A model generated the notes under the pieces. The model worked only from the letters and a program-made list of their open reading frames with translations, searched no databases and was not told the DNA's origin. A stretch of DNA of 64,000 nt from Curtobacterium sp. MCBD17_013. GTDB taxonomy: Bacteria > Actinomycetota > Actinomycetes > Actinomycetales > Microbacteriaceae. The position numbers and the translations under genes were made by a program. The stretch spans positions 310,001 through 374,000 of the forward strand of contig NZ_QKTU01000001.1 of NCBI RefSeq assembly GCF_003234565.1, written 5' to 3'. Shown here in pieces: positions 7,669 through 15,732 of this stretch. Numbering within the stretch: the stretch's first letter is position 1; the number at the start of each line of letters is the position of its first letter.

Positions 7669-10070
7669 GCCGCGCCTCCCGCCCGGACCAGGCGCGTCAC
7701 CGCGTCGTGGAGGAGCGTGGCGCTGCGGTCCCACGAGAACCGGTCGCGGATCGTCGCGGCTCGGCGGGTGCGCTCGTCGGCAGCGGTCGGCCCGGTGAGC
7801 GCGGCGGCGAGCCCGTCGCGGATCGCGTCGGTCGAGGTCGGGTCCACGTAGGTGGCGTCGTCACCGCACACCCAGCGCAGGGCCGGCACGTCCGAGACGA
7901 GGACGTCCGATCCGGCGGCGAACGCCTCGACGGCGGGGAGGCCGAAGCCCTCGTCGAGGCTCGGGAACGCCACCAGCGCGGCGTGGGCGTAGAGGCGGGC
8001 GAGCTCGGCGTCGTCGACGTACCCGAGGCGGAGCGCCCCGCGGTCGTCCGCGTCGGTGCGCGCGTAGATCGCGCTCCCGCCGCCGACCATCACGAGGGGG
8101 TGCGTCGTCCGCAGGGCCTCCGGGAGCGCGGCGTGCGCGGCGACGAGCCGGGCGGTGTTCTTGCGCGGGTCGTCACTGCCCACGGCGAGCACGTACCGTC
8201 CGGCGGCCTCACGCGCACCGGCGGACTCGGGCACCGCGAGGCCGGGGCGGAACGGGTCCGCGGGCGCGTTCGGCACCGTGACGACCGGGGTGCCCGGGCC
8301 GAGCAGGGCCCGGACGCGCCCCGCGATGGGCTCGCTCACCGCGACCACGAGGGCGGCCGAGCGGAGCTGGGTCCGCAGCACCGGCGCGTGCGTCGCGACG
8401 TACCGCCGGCTGAACCACTCCGGGTGGTCGAGGACGAACAGGTCGTGCACGACGACGACGTGCCGGGCCGCGAGCGCGGGACCGCGGCTCGTCAGCGTGA
8501 GCAGGTACTCGTCGGCGGACCGGCCGACGCCGGCGGACTGGGCTCGCGCCCAGGCGGCGATCGGACGGTCCCCACCGGTGCCGGCCGCGGTCTCGCGGAC
8601 GTCCGGGAGGCCCGACAGCCGATCCGCGATCTCGGTCGCGTACCGCTGCTGCCCCGTCACCCGCTGCGTGCGGAAGGCGCCGTTCACGACGATGCGGGCG
8701 CCGACGGGGGAGCGCCGACCGCGGCGGCCGGTACGCGGCCCGCGGCCGGGGACCGGCACCGCGAGGAGGGGCTCGTCGTCGAGGTCGTGCTCGGACCGCC
8801 GCGCACCGGGGCGGAGCGGGGCCGACGCCATGTCGGCCGGCTCGTCCCTCGCGACGGCGGCCACGCCGTGCCGGGTCACCGACCAGGCCGGGGCGGACGT
8901 CGCGGCCGCGGCGATCGGCACGCCGGAGCCCGCCGCGACGAGCGCCGCCGCCGTGCCACCGGCGAGGACCGGGAGCATCCAGTCCCGCACCTCGTCGGCG
9001 AACCGCTCGGCGCCGAAGTCCCGCGCCCGTCGGCGACAGGCGTCGGGGTCGACCGTGACGGCACGGTCGACGGCGGCCGCGAGTTCGTGCGCGCCGAGGC
9101 CGGACGCCACCGCGCCTGTGACGCCGTCGACGACCGACTCGGTCGCGCCGCCGGTCGGTCCGACGACGACCGGGACGCCGAGCGCCATCGCCTCGACCGG
9201 CATGATGCCGAAGTCCTCGACGGCCGGGAACACGTACACGGCCGCCTGCGCCATCACGGCCCGGAGCAGCCGGTCGGACGGGTCGAGCACGAACCGGACG
9301 GGCACACGGGCCGCCGCGGCGTGGGCCTCGAGCGCCGCCTGCTCCGGGCCGCCCCCGGCGAGTACGACGGGACGCCCGGCGGCCTCGCCGGCCGCGATCA
9401 CGAGGTCGAGTCGCTTGTAGGGGATGAACCGGGAGGCACCGAGCACGTAACCGGCCGGTAAGGCGTCGAGGACGCGGCGTTCGTCGTCGTCGAGCAGGGC
9501 TCGCCAGTCGGACACGGCCTGGAGGTCGGCGACCTCGACCGGTGGGTGGATCACGCGGGAGTCCTTGCCCCAGGTGTCGCGGATGCGGCCCTGCACGAAG
9601 GCGCTGTTCGCCGCGATGTTCCGATGGGCCGCAGCGCGGCGCCGATCGGTCAGGCGGAGCGGCACGGCGGCGATCCGGCTCGCGAGCCCGTTCCCGCGGC
9701 CGTCGAACTCCGGGGTCCAGACGTACCGGGCGGGCGTGTGCACGTACGCGAAGTGCCGGTCGGCGGGCACGGCCGAGTGGGCGACGACCTGGTGCGAGAA
9801 CGCGTGCGAGCTCGACAGCACCCAGTCGTACCCCTCGGCGCGGAGCCGACGCCACACGGCGGGCATCGCGGGGAGCGCCAGGGCCTTGCGACCGCGGAGC
9901 GGGGTGCGAGCGAGGAGGCTCTCGGTGACCCGTCCGGGTGCGAAGCGGTCGGGCGCCTCGTTCCAGAGGCAGAACACGTCCGCGTCCGGGTACATGCGGG
10001 CGAAGGCGTCGAGGACCTTCTCGGACCCGCCGGAACGGCCGATCCACTCGTGGACGATGAGTCCGGGCAT
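7665..10070 (-). CDS. Bifunctional glycosyltransferase: two fused GT4 domains
   Basis: An 801-residue protein with two complete GT4 modules. Domain 1 (residues 1-370) begins MPGLIVHEWIGRSGGSEKV and carries the EX7E signature in EDFGIMPVE (285-293). A low-complexity linker rich in Ala, Pro and Arg (about 371-456) leads to domain 2 (458-801), which has TGQQRYATE and DEGFGLPAVE (706-715). The two halves resemble different GT4 subgroups, so this is a fusion of two enzymes rather than a recent duplication. It probably adds two successive sugars to the lipid-linked repeat unit. The ATG at 10070 follows GGAAGGAA at nine bases. It lies 16 bp after the phosphoglycosyl transferase. Confidence 0.92.
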   Translation of the reverse strand: MPGLIVHEWIGRSGGSEKVLDAFARMYPDADVFCLWNEAPDRFAPGRVTESLLARTPLRGRKALALPAMPAVWRRLRAEGYDWVLSSSHAFSHQVVAHSAVPADRHFAYVHTPARYVWTPEFDGRGNGLASRIAAVPLRLTDRRRAAAHRNIAANSAFVQGRIRDTWGKDSRVIHPPVEVADLQAVSDWRALLDDDERRVLDALPAGYVLGASRFIPYKRLDLVIAAGEAAGRPVVLAGGGPEQAALEAHAAAARVPVRFVLDPSDRLLRAVMAQAAVYVFPAVEDFGIMPVEAMALGVPVVVGPTGGATESVVDGVTGAVASGLGAHELAAAVDRAVTVDPDACRRRARDFGAERFADEVRDWMLPVLAGGTAAALVAAGSGVPIAAAATSAPAWSVTRHGVAAVARDEPADMASAPLRPGARRSEHDLDDEPLLAVPVPGRGPRTGRRGRRSPVGARIVVNGAFRTQRVTGQQRYATEIADRLSGLPDVRETAAGTGGDRPIAAWARAQSAGVGRSADEYLLTLTSRGPALAARHVVVVHDLFVLDHPEWFSRRYVATHAPVLRTQLRSAALVVAVSEPIAGRVRALLGPGTPVVTVPNAPADPFRPGLAVPESAGAREAAGRYVLAVGSDDPRKNTARLVAAHAALPEALRTTHPLVMVGGGSAIYARTDADDRGALRLGYVDDAELARLYAHAALVAFPSLDEGFGLPAVEAFAAGSDVLVSDVPALRWVCGDDATYVDPTSTDAIRDGLAAALTGPTAADERTRRAATIRDRFSWDRSATLLHDAVTRLVRAGGAA

Positions 10071-10086
10071 GACTCGTCGTTCCTTC

Positions 10087-11556
10087 CTAGTAGGCGCCGT
10101 CGGAACCGACGACGGCACGAGCGGTGCGCCAGAGGATCCCGAGGTCGAGGGCGAGGGACCAGTTCTCGACGTAGTCGAGGTCGAGGCGGATGGCTTCCTG
10201 CCACGACAGGCGGGAGCGGCCGCTCACCTGCCAGAGGCCGGTCATGCCGGGGCGCACCTTGAGACGTCGGTGTGCGCTGGCGTCGTAGAGGGCGATCTCG
10301 GCGGGCCGCTGGGGGCGGGGCCCGACGAGGCTCATGTCGCCGCGGAGGACGTTGACGAGCTGGGGCAGCTCGTCGATGGAGTACCGGCGGATGAACGCCC
10401 CGATCCGGGTCAGCCGGGGGTCGTCCGCGATCTTGAACAGGGGCCGGTCGCTGGTGCCCTGCGCCGCCAGGAGCTTGTGCAGGTGGGCGTCGGCGTCGGT
10501 CACCATCGAGCGGAACTTGAGGATGTCGAATGCCTGGTGCCCGGCGCCGATCCGCTCCTGCCGGTAGAACACCGGGCCGGCGCTCGTGGTCCGGACCGCG
10601 ATCGCGACGACGAGGAGGAGCGGCGAGAGCGCCGCGAGCAACAGGAGGGAGCCCACGACGTCCGTCGCCCGCTTCACCACGCGCTGCGGCCCGGTGTAGG
10701 TGGGCGCGGCGACGTGCAGCACGGACAGACCCGCGATGCGTTCGCTCCGGAGCCGCCCGGTCGCGACGTCGACGATGGTCGGGGCGACGACGAGTTCGCA
10801 CGCGCGGTGTTCGAGGTCCCAGCTGAGCTTCCGGACCCGGTCCGCGGTCAGGGCGTCGGCCCCGGTCACGAGGACGAGGTCCGCCCCGGTCGCATCGAGC
10901 GCCTCGGCGACGCGCACGGGGAGGTCGACGTCGAGGGCGTCGGGCGCGGGCACGACCGATGCGACGACGTCCCACCCGGCGGCGACACGGCTGGTGAGGT
11001 GTGCGGTGGCCTCGGCGATGCCGGCGGGGGAGCCGACGAGGACGATCCGGCGGCGCAGGCGGCCCGCGAGTCGTTCGCGTCGGATCCACCGCACCCAGGA
11101 CAGCCGGGCCACGAGGAGGAGGACGACCCCCGCGGCGACGGCCCAGGGGAGGCCGACGCCACGGAGGTCGATCCCGGTGGACCACGATGCGAGGGCGAGG
11201 GTCGCGACGGACGCAGCCGTCGCGGTGAGGATCGCCCCCGCACCGTGGTTCCCGTTGCCGAGCCCGAGGAGGCCACGTCGCTCGAACACCGCGAGCCACA
11301 CGATCCAGACCACGGCGACACCTGCGAGCAGGGCGATGCGGGAGATCGTGGAGCGGGAGAGGTCGGGTACGAGCATCGAGGCTCCGAGTGCCGCCACGAC
11401 GAGCACGGCGTCCGTCAGACCCACCACGGCACGGAGCCGTTCGGCGGATCGGTCGGGCACCGCAACGGCGTGCGGGGCATCCGTCCAGATGGGGGATTCA
11501 GCGGTGGGCGCGTCCGGGTCGGGGTTGCCGGGCGCGTCGAACACTGCATTCGACAT
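10087..11556 (-). CDS. Polyprenyl-phosphate sugar phosphotransferase (WbaP/CpsE-type), initiates the EPS repeat unit
   Basis: A 489-residue membrane enzyme that moves a sugar-1-phosphate from a nucleotide sugar to undecaprenyl phosphate. About four N-terminal membrane segments (residues 45-170) are followed by a nucleotide-fold-like region (about 175-285) and the sugar-transferase domain (about 300-489). The latter shows FYRQERIG, FKFRSM-type ILKFRSM, LPQLVNVLRGDMSLVGPRP and RPGMTGLWQVSGRS. The ATG at 11556 was chosen over a TTG at 11580; it has a modest AGCAGG upstream. First gene of the seven-gene minus-strand operon. The initiating sugar cannot be told from sequence. Confidence 0.94.
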   Translation of the reverse strand: MSNAVFDAPGNPDPDAPTAESPIWTDAPHAVAVPDRSAERLRAVVGLTDAVLVVAALGASMLVPDLSRSTISRIALLAGVAVVWIVWLAVFERRGLLGLGNGNHGAGAILTATAASVATLALASWSTGIDLRGVGLPWAVAAGVVLLLVARLSWVRWIRRERLAGRLRRRIVLVGSPAGIAEATAHLTSRVAAGWDVVASVVPAPDALDVDLPVRVAEALDATGADLVLVTGADALTADRVRKLSWDLEHRACELVVAPTIVDVATGRLRSERIAGLSVLHVAAPTYTGPQRVVKRATDVVGSLLLLAALSPLLLVVAIAVRTTSAGPVFYRQERIGAGHQAFDILKFRSMVTDADAHLHKLLAAQGTSDRPLFKIADDPRLTRIGAFIRRYSIDELPQLVNVLRGDMSLVGPRPQRPAEIALYDASAHRRLKVRPGMTGLWQVSGRSRLSWQEAIRLDLDYVENWSLALDLGILWRTARAVVGSDGAY

Positions 11557-11750
11557 GGGTGAGCCTGCTCTTCGGGTCAACAGGTGACCGACGGCGATCC
11601 GTTCGGGGACGACGATCGCCGACGCACTCGTCGTCTTCGGGAACGACGGGTCCGCGGTCGTGTTCGGGGCACGACGCGGTTGAGCAGTCAGAGGGTCGAT
11701 CCTGGCCGGGTAACCGAGGGTCGAGCGGATTCGGGTTCCGCGTGCTGGCC

Positions 11751-11779
11751 ACGGTATTGCCCCGGCTCGCGACCGTCAA
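11751..11779 (-). promoter_or_regulatory. Possible promoter of the minus-strand EPS/aminoacyl operon
   Basis: On the minus strand TTGACG (11779-11774) and TACCGT (11756-11751) are 17 bp apart. Transcription would start near 11744, leaving a leader of roughly 190 bases before the ATG at 11556. The leader contains two GTTCGGG heptamers (11601 and 11662, plus-strand reading) that recur in the neighbouring EPS promoter region. Confidence 0.35.
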
Positions 11780-11835
11780 GCAACCGCGACGGGATTCCTG
11801 ACCCGGACGGGCGTCCAGCGGCGTGTCGCCGTCCG

Positions 11836-12810
11836 TCAGCCGACCGACGTCGGGTGGAGGGCGCGGCGCAGTCGGTACCCCCGGATCGCCATGGCACGGC
11901 GGAGGAACCGGGCCAGGGCGTCCTGGAGGCGCCACGCTCGGAACACGCCGGCGACCCGGTACGCGATCCGGATGATCGACTCGGATGTCCCGGGCGTGTC
12001 GCGGTCGCCGATGTGCTGCTGGATCCGCCCGAGGCGCCCGTGGGTGGCCGGCACGACGACGAGGTCACCGAGCTGGCCGGGGAGTTCCGGCCACAGGTCC
12101 TCGAGATCCGCGACGGCCTCGCCGCGCACGACGCACTCGGCGACGAACGCGTCGATGCCCCGGGTGTGCAGGTGCCGAGCCGCGGCACGCTCGTCGAAGC
12201 CGGCACCCGCGCCGATGGCCGCGAGCCGGAGCCCGAGGTCGAGGTCCTCGTTGTAGCCGAGCTCCACCGGCGGCCGGTACGCCTCGGCCTCGCGGTAGAG
12301 GTCGCGGGGGATGCTCGCATTGCCACCCCAGAAGGACGTCAGCAGCGTCATGGCGTCCCCGGTGCGCCAGACGGCGACCTGGTTCTCGTAGTCGCGGGCG
12401 TAGATGCGGGTCGCTGCCTCGTCGCGGCCCCGACGGGGTGTCAGACGCACGGGCATGTAGCCGAGCAGGGCGCTGCGGGGGTGCTCCGCGTGGAAGGCCC
12501 GGTGGCGTTCGACCAGCCCCTCGAGCGGCAGGACGTCGTCGTCGGCGACGAGCACGACGTCGCAGGTGGCGGCCTCGAGCCCGACCGAGCGCGCGATCGA
12601 CCTCCCGCGGTTCTCGGGGAGCGTGATGAGGCGCATGCGGGGGTCCGCCGTCGCCCGGGCGAGCGCGGCCTCCGCCCCGTCGTGCGGGCCGTCGAGCACG
12701 ACGACGAGCTCGTCGAGGTCCTGTCGGAGCCAGTGGTCGAGCATGTCGGACAGGCGGTCGAGGCGTCGGTAGGACGGGACGACGACGGAGATGGTCGGGA
12801 GGTGCGACAT
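11836..12810 (-). CDS. Glycosyltransferase family 2 (GT-A fold)
   Basis: A 324-residue inverting glycosyltransferase. The N-terminal core shows SVVVPSYRRL, a donor-binding stretch ending in VLVADDDV (DxD-like DDD) and a later YNEDLDLGLR block. It probably contributes one sugar to the EPS repeat unit. The gene is monocistronic, with 279 bp before the next minus-strand gene and its own promoter at 12890-12919. The ATG at 12810 has only a weak purine-rich upstream sequence. Donor and acceptor are unknown. Confidence 0.9.
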   Translation of the reverse strand: MSHLPTISVVVPSYRRLDRLSDMLDHWLRQDLDELVVVLDGPHDGAEAALARATADPRMRLITLPENRGRSIARSVGLEAATCDVVLVADDDVLPLEGLVERHRAFHAEHPRSALLGYMPVRLTPRRGRDEAATRIYARDYENQVAVWRTGDAMTLLTSFWGGNASIPRDLYREAEAYRPPVELGYNEDLDLGLRLAAIGAGAGFDERAAARHLHTRGIDAFVAECVVRGEAVADLEDLWPELPGQLGDLVVVPATHGRLGRIQQHIGDRDTPGTSESIIRIAYRVAGVFRAWRLQDALARFLRRAMAIRGYRLRRALHPTSVG

Positions 12811-12889
12811 TCGGGTCTCGCGTTTCTCGGGTTCGGGTCAGGGTCGGCGCACGAGCCGGACGGGTACTGGACATCGGCGCTGAGCGTCG

Positions 12890-12919
12890 CTATTGTCGCA
12901 GCCACGACGAGCCAGTCAA
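12890..12919 (-). promoter_or_regulatory. Sigma-70-type promoter of the GT2 gene
   Basis: On the minus strand TTGACT (12919-12914) is 18 bp from CAATAG (12895-12890), the best promoter match in the EPS locus. The transcript would carry a leader of about 70 bases to the ATG at 12810. Confidence 0.5.
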
Positions 12920-13041
12920 CCCGCTGACGCCGCCCCGAACCGGCGTCACGACCACGGTGCCCCGGACCCCGAACCCAGGGCACGACTCGCGGCGAGGACC
13001 CGAAACCCCGCAGCGTGACGTCGAGCGAACCGACGGTGGCG

Positions 13042-13071
13042 TACCCGAACGCCCGGCTCCATACCCGAACG
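13042..13071. promoter_or_regulatory. Direct repeat upstream of the plus-strand EPS operon
   Basis: The decamer TACCCGAACG occurs at 13042-13051 and again at 13062-13071, exactly 20 bp apart and just before the ATG at 13082. Its CCCGAAC core is found five more times (both orientations) in the EPS intergenic regions. It is a candidate site for a regulator or sigma factor. Confidence 0.4.
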
Positions 13072-13081
13072 GCGCCCACCC

Positions 13082-14332
13082 ATGCCCATTCGTGAGCGGC
13101 TCCACGACCAACTCGACCTGGTCGTGGTCCTCGGTCCCGTCCGTGAGGACGTCATCGACGCCCTGCCCGACGCCCTCCACCGACACCTGATCAGCGACGA
13201 CGGCAGCGAGCTCCGTCGCGCCTACCGTCCGGACCGGGCCTGGGGGCACGTCTCCCGCCGCGCGGCCGACTCGCTCGCGGACGACGTCCTCGACGTCGCC
13301 GTCGACGGCCTGGAACCGGCCGAGATGGCGACGCACCTCCTCGACGCCGGCTACGCGGTCCTCCCGATCCGGATGCTCGTGTCCGGCGGACTGATCGCGG
13401 TCCTCGTGCCGCACGACCTCTTCGACGGCGCCTCCAGCGGCCACCACATCCGGCGCGTGCTCGCGATCGCCGCGGGTGAGCCGGAGGGGCGCACCGTGCG
13501 CCCGCCGACCCGGCGGCCGTTGGCCGCCACCATGCGGGTCGCCGGGCTCGACCGTCCCGGCCCGCTCCGTCTCGCGCGGGCGGCCCGGCGGGACGCGGAG
13601 CGACAGGTGCCACCCGACCCCCAGGTACCCGGCGGGCTCGCCGTCGACCGTGCACGGCGCCTCCGCGGGTTCCGCACCGTCCAGCTCGACGAACAGGAAC
13701 TGCGCACGCTCGACGCCCGTGCGGTCGACGGAGCCGGGCGCCGCACCACGCGCGGCATGAAGCTGTCGGCCGCCGTGCTCGACGCCATCGCCGACGCCGT
13801 CCCGCCGACGACCGACTTCACCATCCGGATGAACGTCGACCTCCGTCGCTGGGCGCCCCGCGGCGAGCGGGTCCAGGGCCCGTTCTCGACGTCGTACCCG
13901 ATCGGTCGGCTCCGGACGATGCGACGCGACGCGGCATCGGTGCACGAGCAGGTCCGCCGGGCGATCGAGACGCGGGCACCGCTCGCGGCCCTCGTCGGCG
14001 ACGTCGTCGGCCTGGTCCGCGACCGCGTGCGACACCCCTTCCCGATCCCGTCCGGCGACGTCATCCGCACGCAGTTCGACGTCGCCCTCTCCGTCTTCCC
14101 CTCACTCATCCCGGACGCCGTCTGGCGACCGGGTGCGACCCCGCTCCTGGGCACGATCCTCGTGCACCCGGGGCACGTCGCGAACCCGTACGTCCAGATG
14201 TCGCTGGTCGGGTCCGAGGCCTCGATCGCCCTCTGGGACGAGACCGGGATCATCGACCAGGACCGATTCGAACAGTCGCTCCGAGCCGCCGTCACCCCGG
14301 CCGCTCGGGTGCGAGAGGAGCACCACGCATGA
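13082..14332 (+). CDS. HxxxDG acyltransferase, condensation/PapA-like fold
   Basis: A 416-residue protein resembling the chloramphenicol-acetyltransferase/condensation superfamily. The catalytic HxxxDG motif is present as HDLFDG (His111, Asp115, Gly116) after a hydrophobic strand, and a second half has DFTIRMNVDLRRW, as in acyltransferases that join thioester-bound acyl groups to alcohols or amines. It has no carrier or adenylation domain. First gene of the divergent EPS operon, overlapping the next gene by four bases. In this context it is the best candidate to move an acyl or aminoacyl group from the carrier protein encoded at 5882-6517 to the glycan or its lipid carrier. That is inference; use of an acyl-CoA is equally possible. 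No clear Shine-Dalgarno precedes the ATG. Confidence 0.75.
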   Translation: MPIRERLHDQLDLVVVLGPVREDVIDALPDALHRHLISDDGSELRRAYRPDRAWGHVSRRAADSLADDVLDVAVDGLEPAEMATHLLDAGYAVLPIRMLVSGGLIAVLVPHDLFDGASSGHHIRRVLAIAAGEPEGRTVRPPTRRPLAATMRVAGLDRPGPLRLARAARRDAERQVPPDPQVPGGLAVDRARRLRGFRTVQLDEQELRTLDARAVDGAGRRTTRGMKLSAAVLDAIADAVPPTTDFTIRMNVDLRRWAPRGERVQGPFSTSYPIGRLRTMRRDAASVHEQVRRAIETRAPLAALVGDVVGLVRDRVRHPFPIPSGDVIRTQFDVALSVFPSLIPDAVWRPGATPLLGTILVHPGHVANPYVQMSLVGSEASIALWDETGIIDQDRFEQSLRAAVTPAARVREEHHA

Positions 14333-15732
14333 TGAGCGCACCCGACGCGGTCCGCACCGTCCTCCGGCACTGGGCACTCGTGCTCGTCGCCGTCGTCCTC
14401 GGCGTCGTGGGCGGTTCCGTCTACAGCGCCACCGCGAGCCCGACGTACAGTTCGTCGTCGCAGGTGCTCGTGACGATCCGCTCGAGCGGCAGCACGACGG
14501 ACCGCCTGCAGGGCGCGTCGTACATCAGCCAGGTCCTGCCGACCTACACGTCGGCGATCACGAGCTCGTCGGTGCTGGAGCCCGTCATCCAACAGCTCCA
14601 CCTGTCGACCGGGGTCGCCGCCCTCGCGAAGGACGTCTCGGCGACCGCGGGGACCGACACGGCGATCATCACCGTCACGGCGGACGCGGGCAGCCCGCGC
14701 GCCGCCCGTGCGCTCGCCGCCGCGGTCACGAACCGGTTCATCCAGGTCGCACCCGACCTGCTCTCACCCACGAGCGCGGCGGGTACCAGCACCGCCACGG
14801 CCGGGGCGTCCGGCGACACGACGCCCGCGGACCTCCGGCTCTCGACCGTCAGCGTGCCGACCACCCCGACCGGTCCGACCAGCCCCGGGCGACTCGTCGT
14901 GGTCCTCCTCGGGCTCGTGGCCGGGTTGATCGTCGGGATCGGCATCGCGCTCGCGCTCGGCGCGGCCGACCGTCGGGTCCGGAGCGCCGAGCAGGCCGCC
15001 GCGATCGCCGACGCACCGGTCATCGGACGGCTCCCGCGCCTCCCGGCCCGCGCCTGGCACGACCGGTCGTCGGTCCCCGCATGGACGGAGGCCGTCCGTG
15101 ACCTCCGCGAGTCGCTCCTCGCCCGGGCAGGCGACCGGCCCACCATCACGTTCCTCGGGAGCACGACGGGCGAGGGCGTGACGACCGTCGTCGCCGACGT
15201 CGCGACGGCGTTCGCCCGTGCCGGTGTCCCGACGACCGTGCTCGACATGGACCTCCGGTCGTCCGACCTCCAGGCCGGACTCGCGGTGCGCGGAGAGCGT
15301 GGCCTCGTGGACGTCGTGAACGGCCGTGCCGAGTTGTCGGACGTCCTGCTCCGCCCGGCGTCGCTCCCCGCGTTGAGCGTCGTCCCCGGCGGCCGCGGGT
15401 CCGATGCGGGCGACGTGTTCACCGCCCGGAACCTGCAGCCGGTCGTGGACCACCTGCACGGCAGCGCCGAGGTCGTCCTCGTCGACACGCCGCCGGCGAA
15501 CGGCTTCAGTGAGGCCCTCGCGGCCGCCCGCATCGCCACCGCCGTGGTGCTCGTCGTCGGCATCGGCGAGGTCACCACGCCGACGTTGAGCGCCGTGGTG
15601 GAGCGGCTCTGGACGAGCGGGCAGGAGGTCCTCGGCGTCGTGGCGGTCCGGGTCCCCGCTCACGTCCGGGTCCCGTCCGCGCACGCGGCGGCCCGCCGGT
15701 CCATCGCGGCGACCGCACCGTCCGGAGCATGA
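14329..15732 (+). CDS. Polysaccharide co-polymerase with fused, degenerate BY-kinase domain
   Basis: A 467-residue chain-length/export regulator of the Wzz/CapAB type. The membrane part has a segment at about 14-34, an extracytoplasmic loop and a second segment at about 188-212. The C-terminal P-loop domain (about 250-455) has a Walker A block GSTTGEGVTT (277-286) with Val284 in place of the invariant Lys, a Walker A' stretch TTVLDMDLRSS and Walker B EVVLVDTPP. No tyrosine cluster is present at the C terminus. ATP hydrolysis and autophosphorylation are therefore doubtful. The tandem ATG at 14329 overlaps the acyltransferase stop; GAGAGGAG lies upstream. Confidence 0.88.
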   Translation: MMSAPDAVRTVLRHWALVLVAVVLGVVGGSVYSATASPTYSSSSQVLVTIRSSGSTTDRLQGASYISQVLPTYTSAITSSSVLEPVIQQLHLSTGVAALAKDVSATAGTDTAIITVTADAGSPRAARALAAAVTNRFIQVAPDLLSPTSAAGTSTATAGASGDTTPADLRLSTVSVPTTPTGPTSPGRLVVVLLGLVAGLIVGIGIALALGAADRRVRSAEQAAAIADAPVIGRLPRLPARAWHDRSSVPAWTEAVRDLRESLLARAGDRPTITFLGSTTGEGVTTVVADVATAFARAGVPTTVLDMDLRSSDLQAGLAVRGERGLVDVVNGRAELSDVLLRPASLPALSVVPGGRGSDAGDVFTARNLQPVVDHLHGSAEVVLVDTPPANGFSEALAAARIATAVVLVVGIGEVTTPTLSAVVERLWTSGQEVLGVVAVRVPAHVRVPSAHAAARRSIAATAPSGA

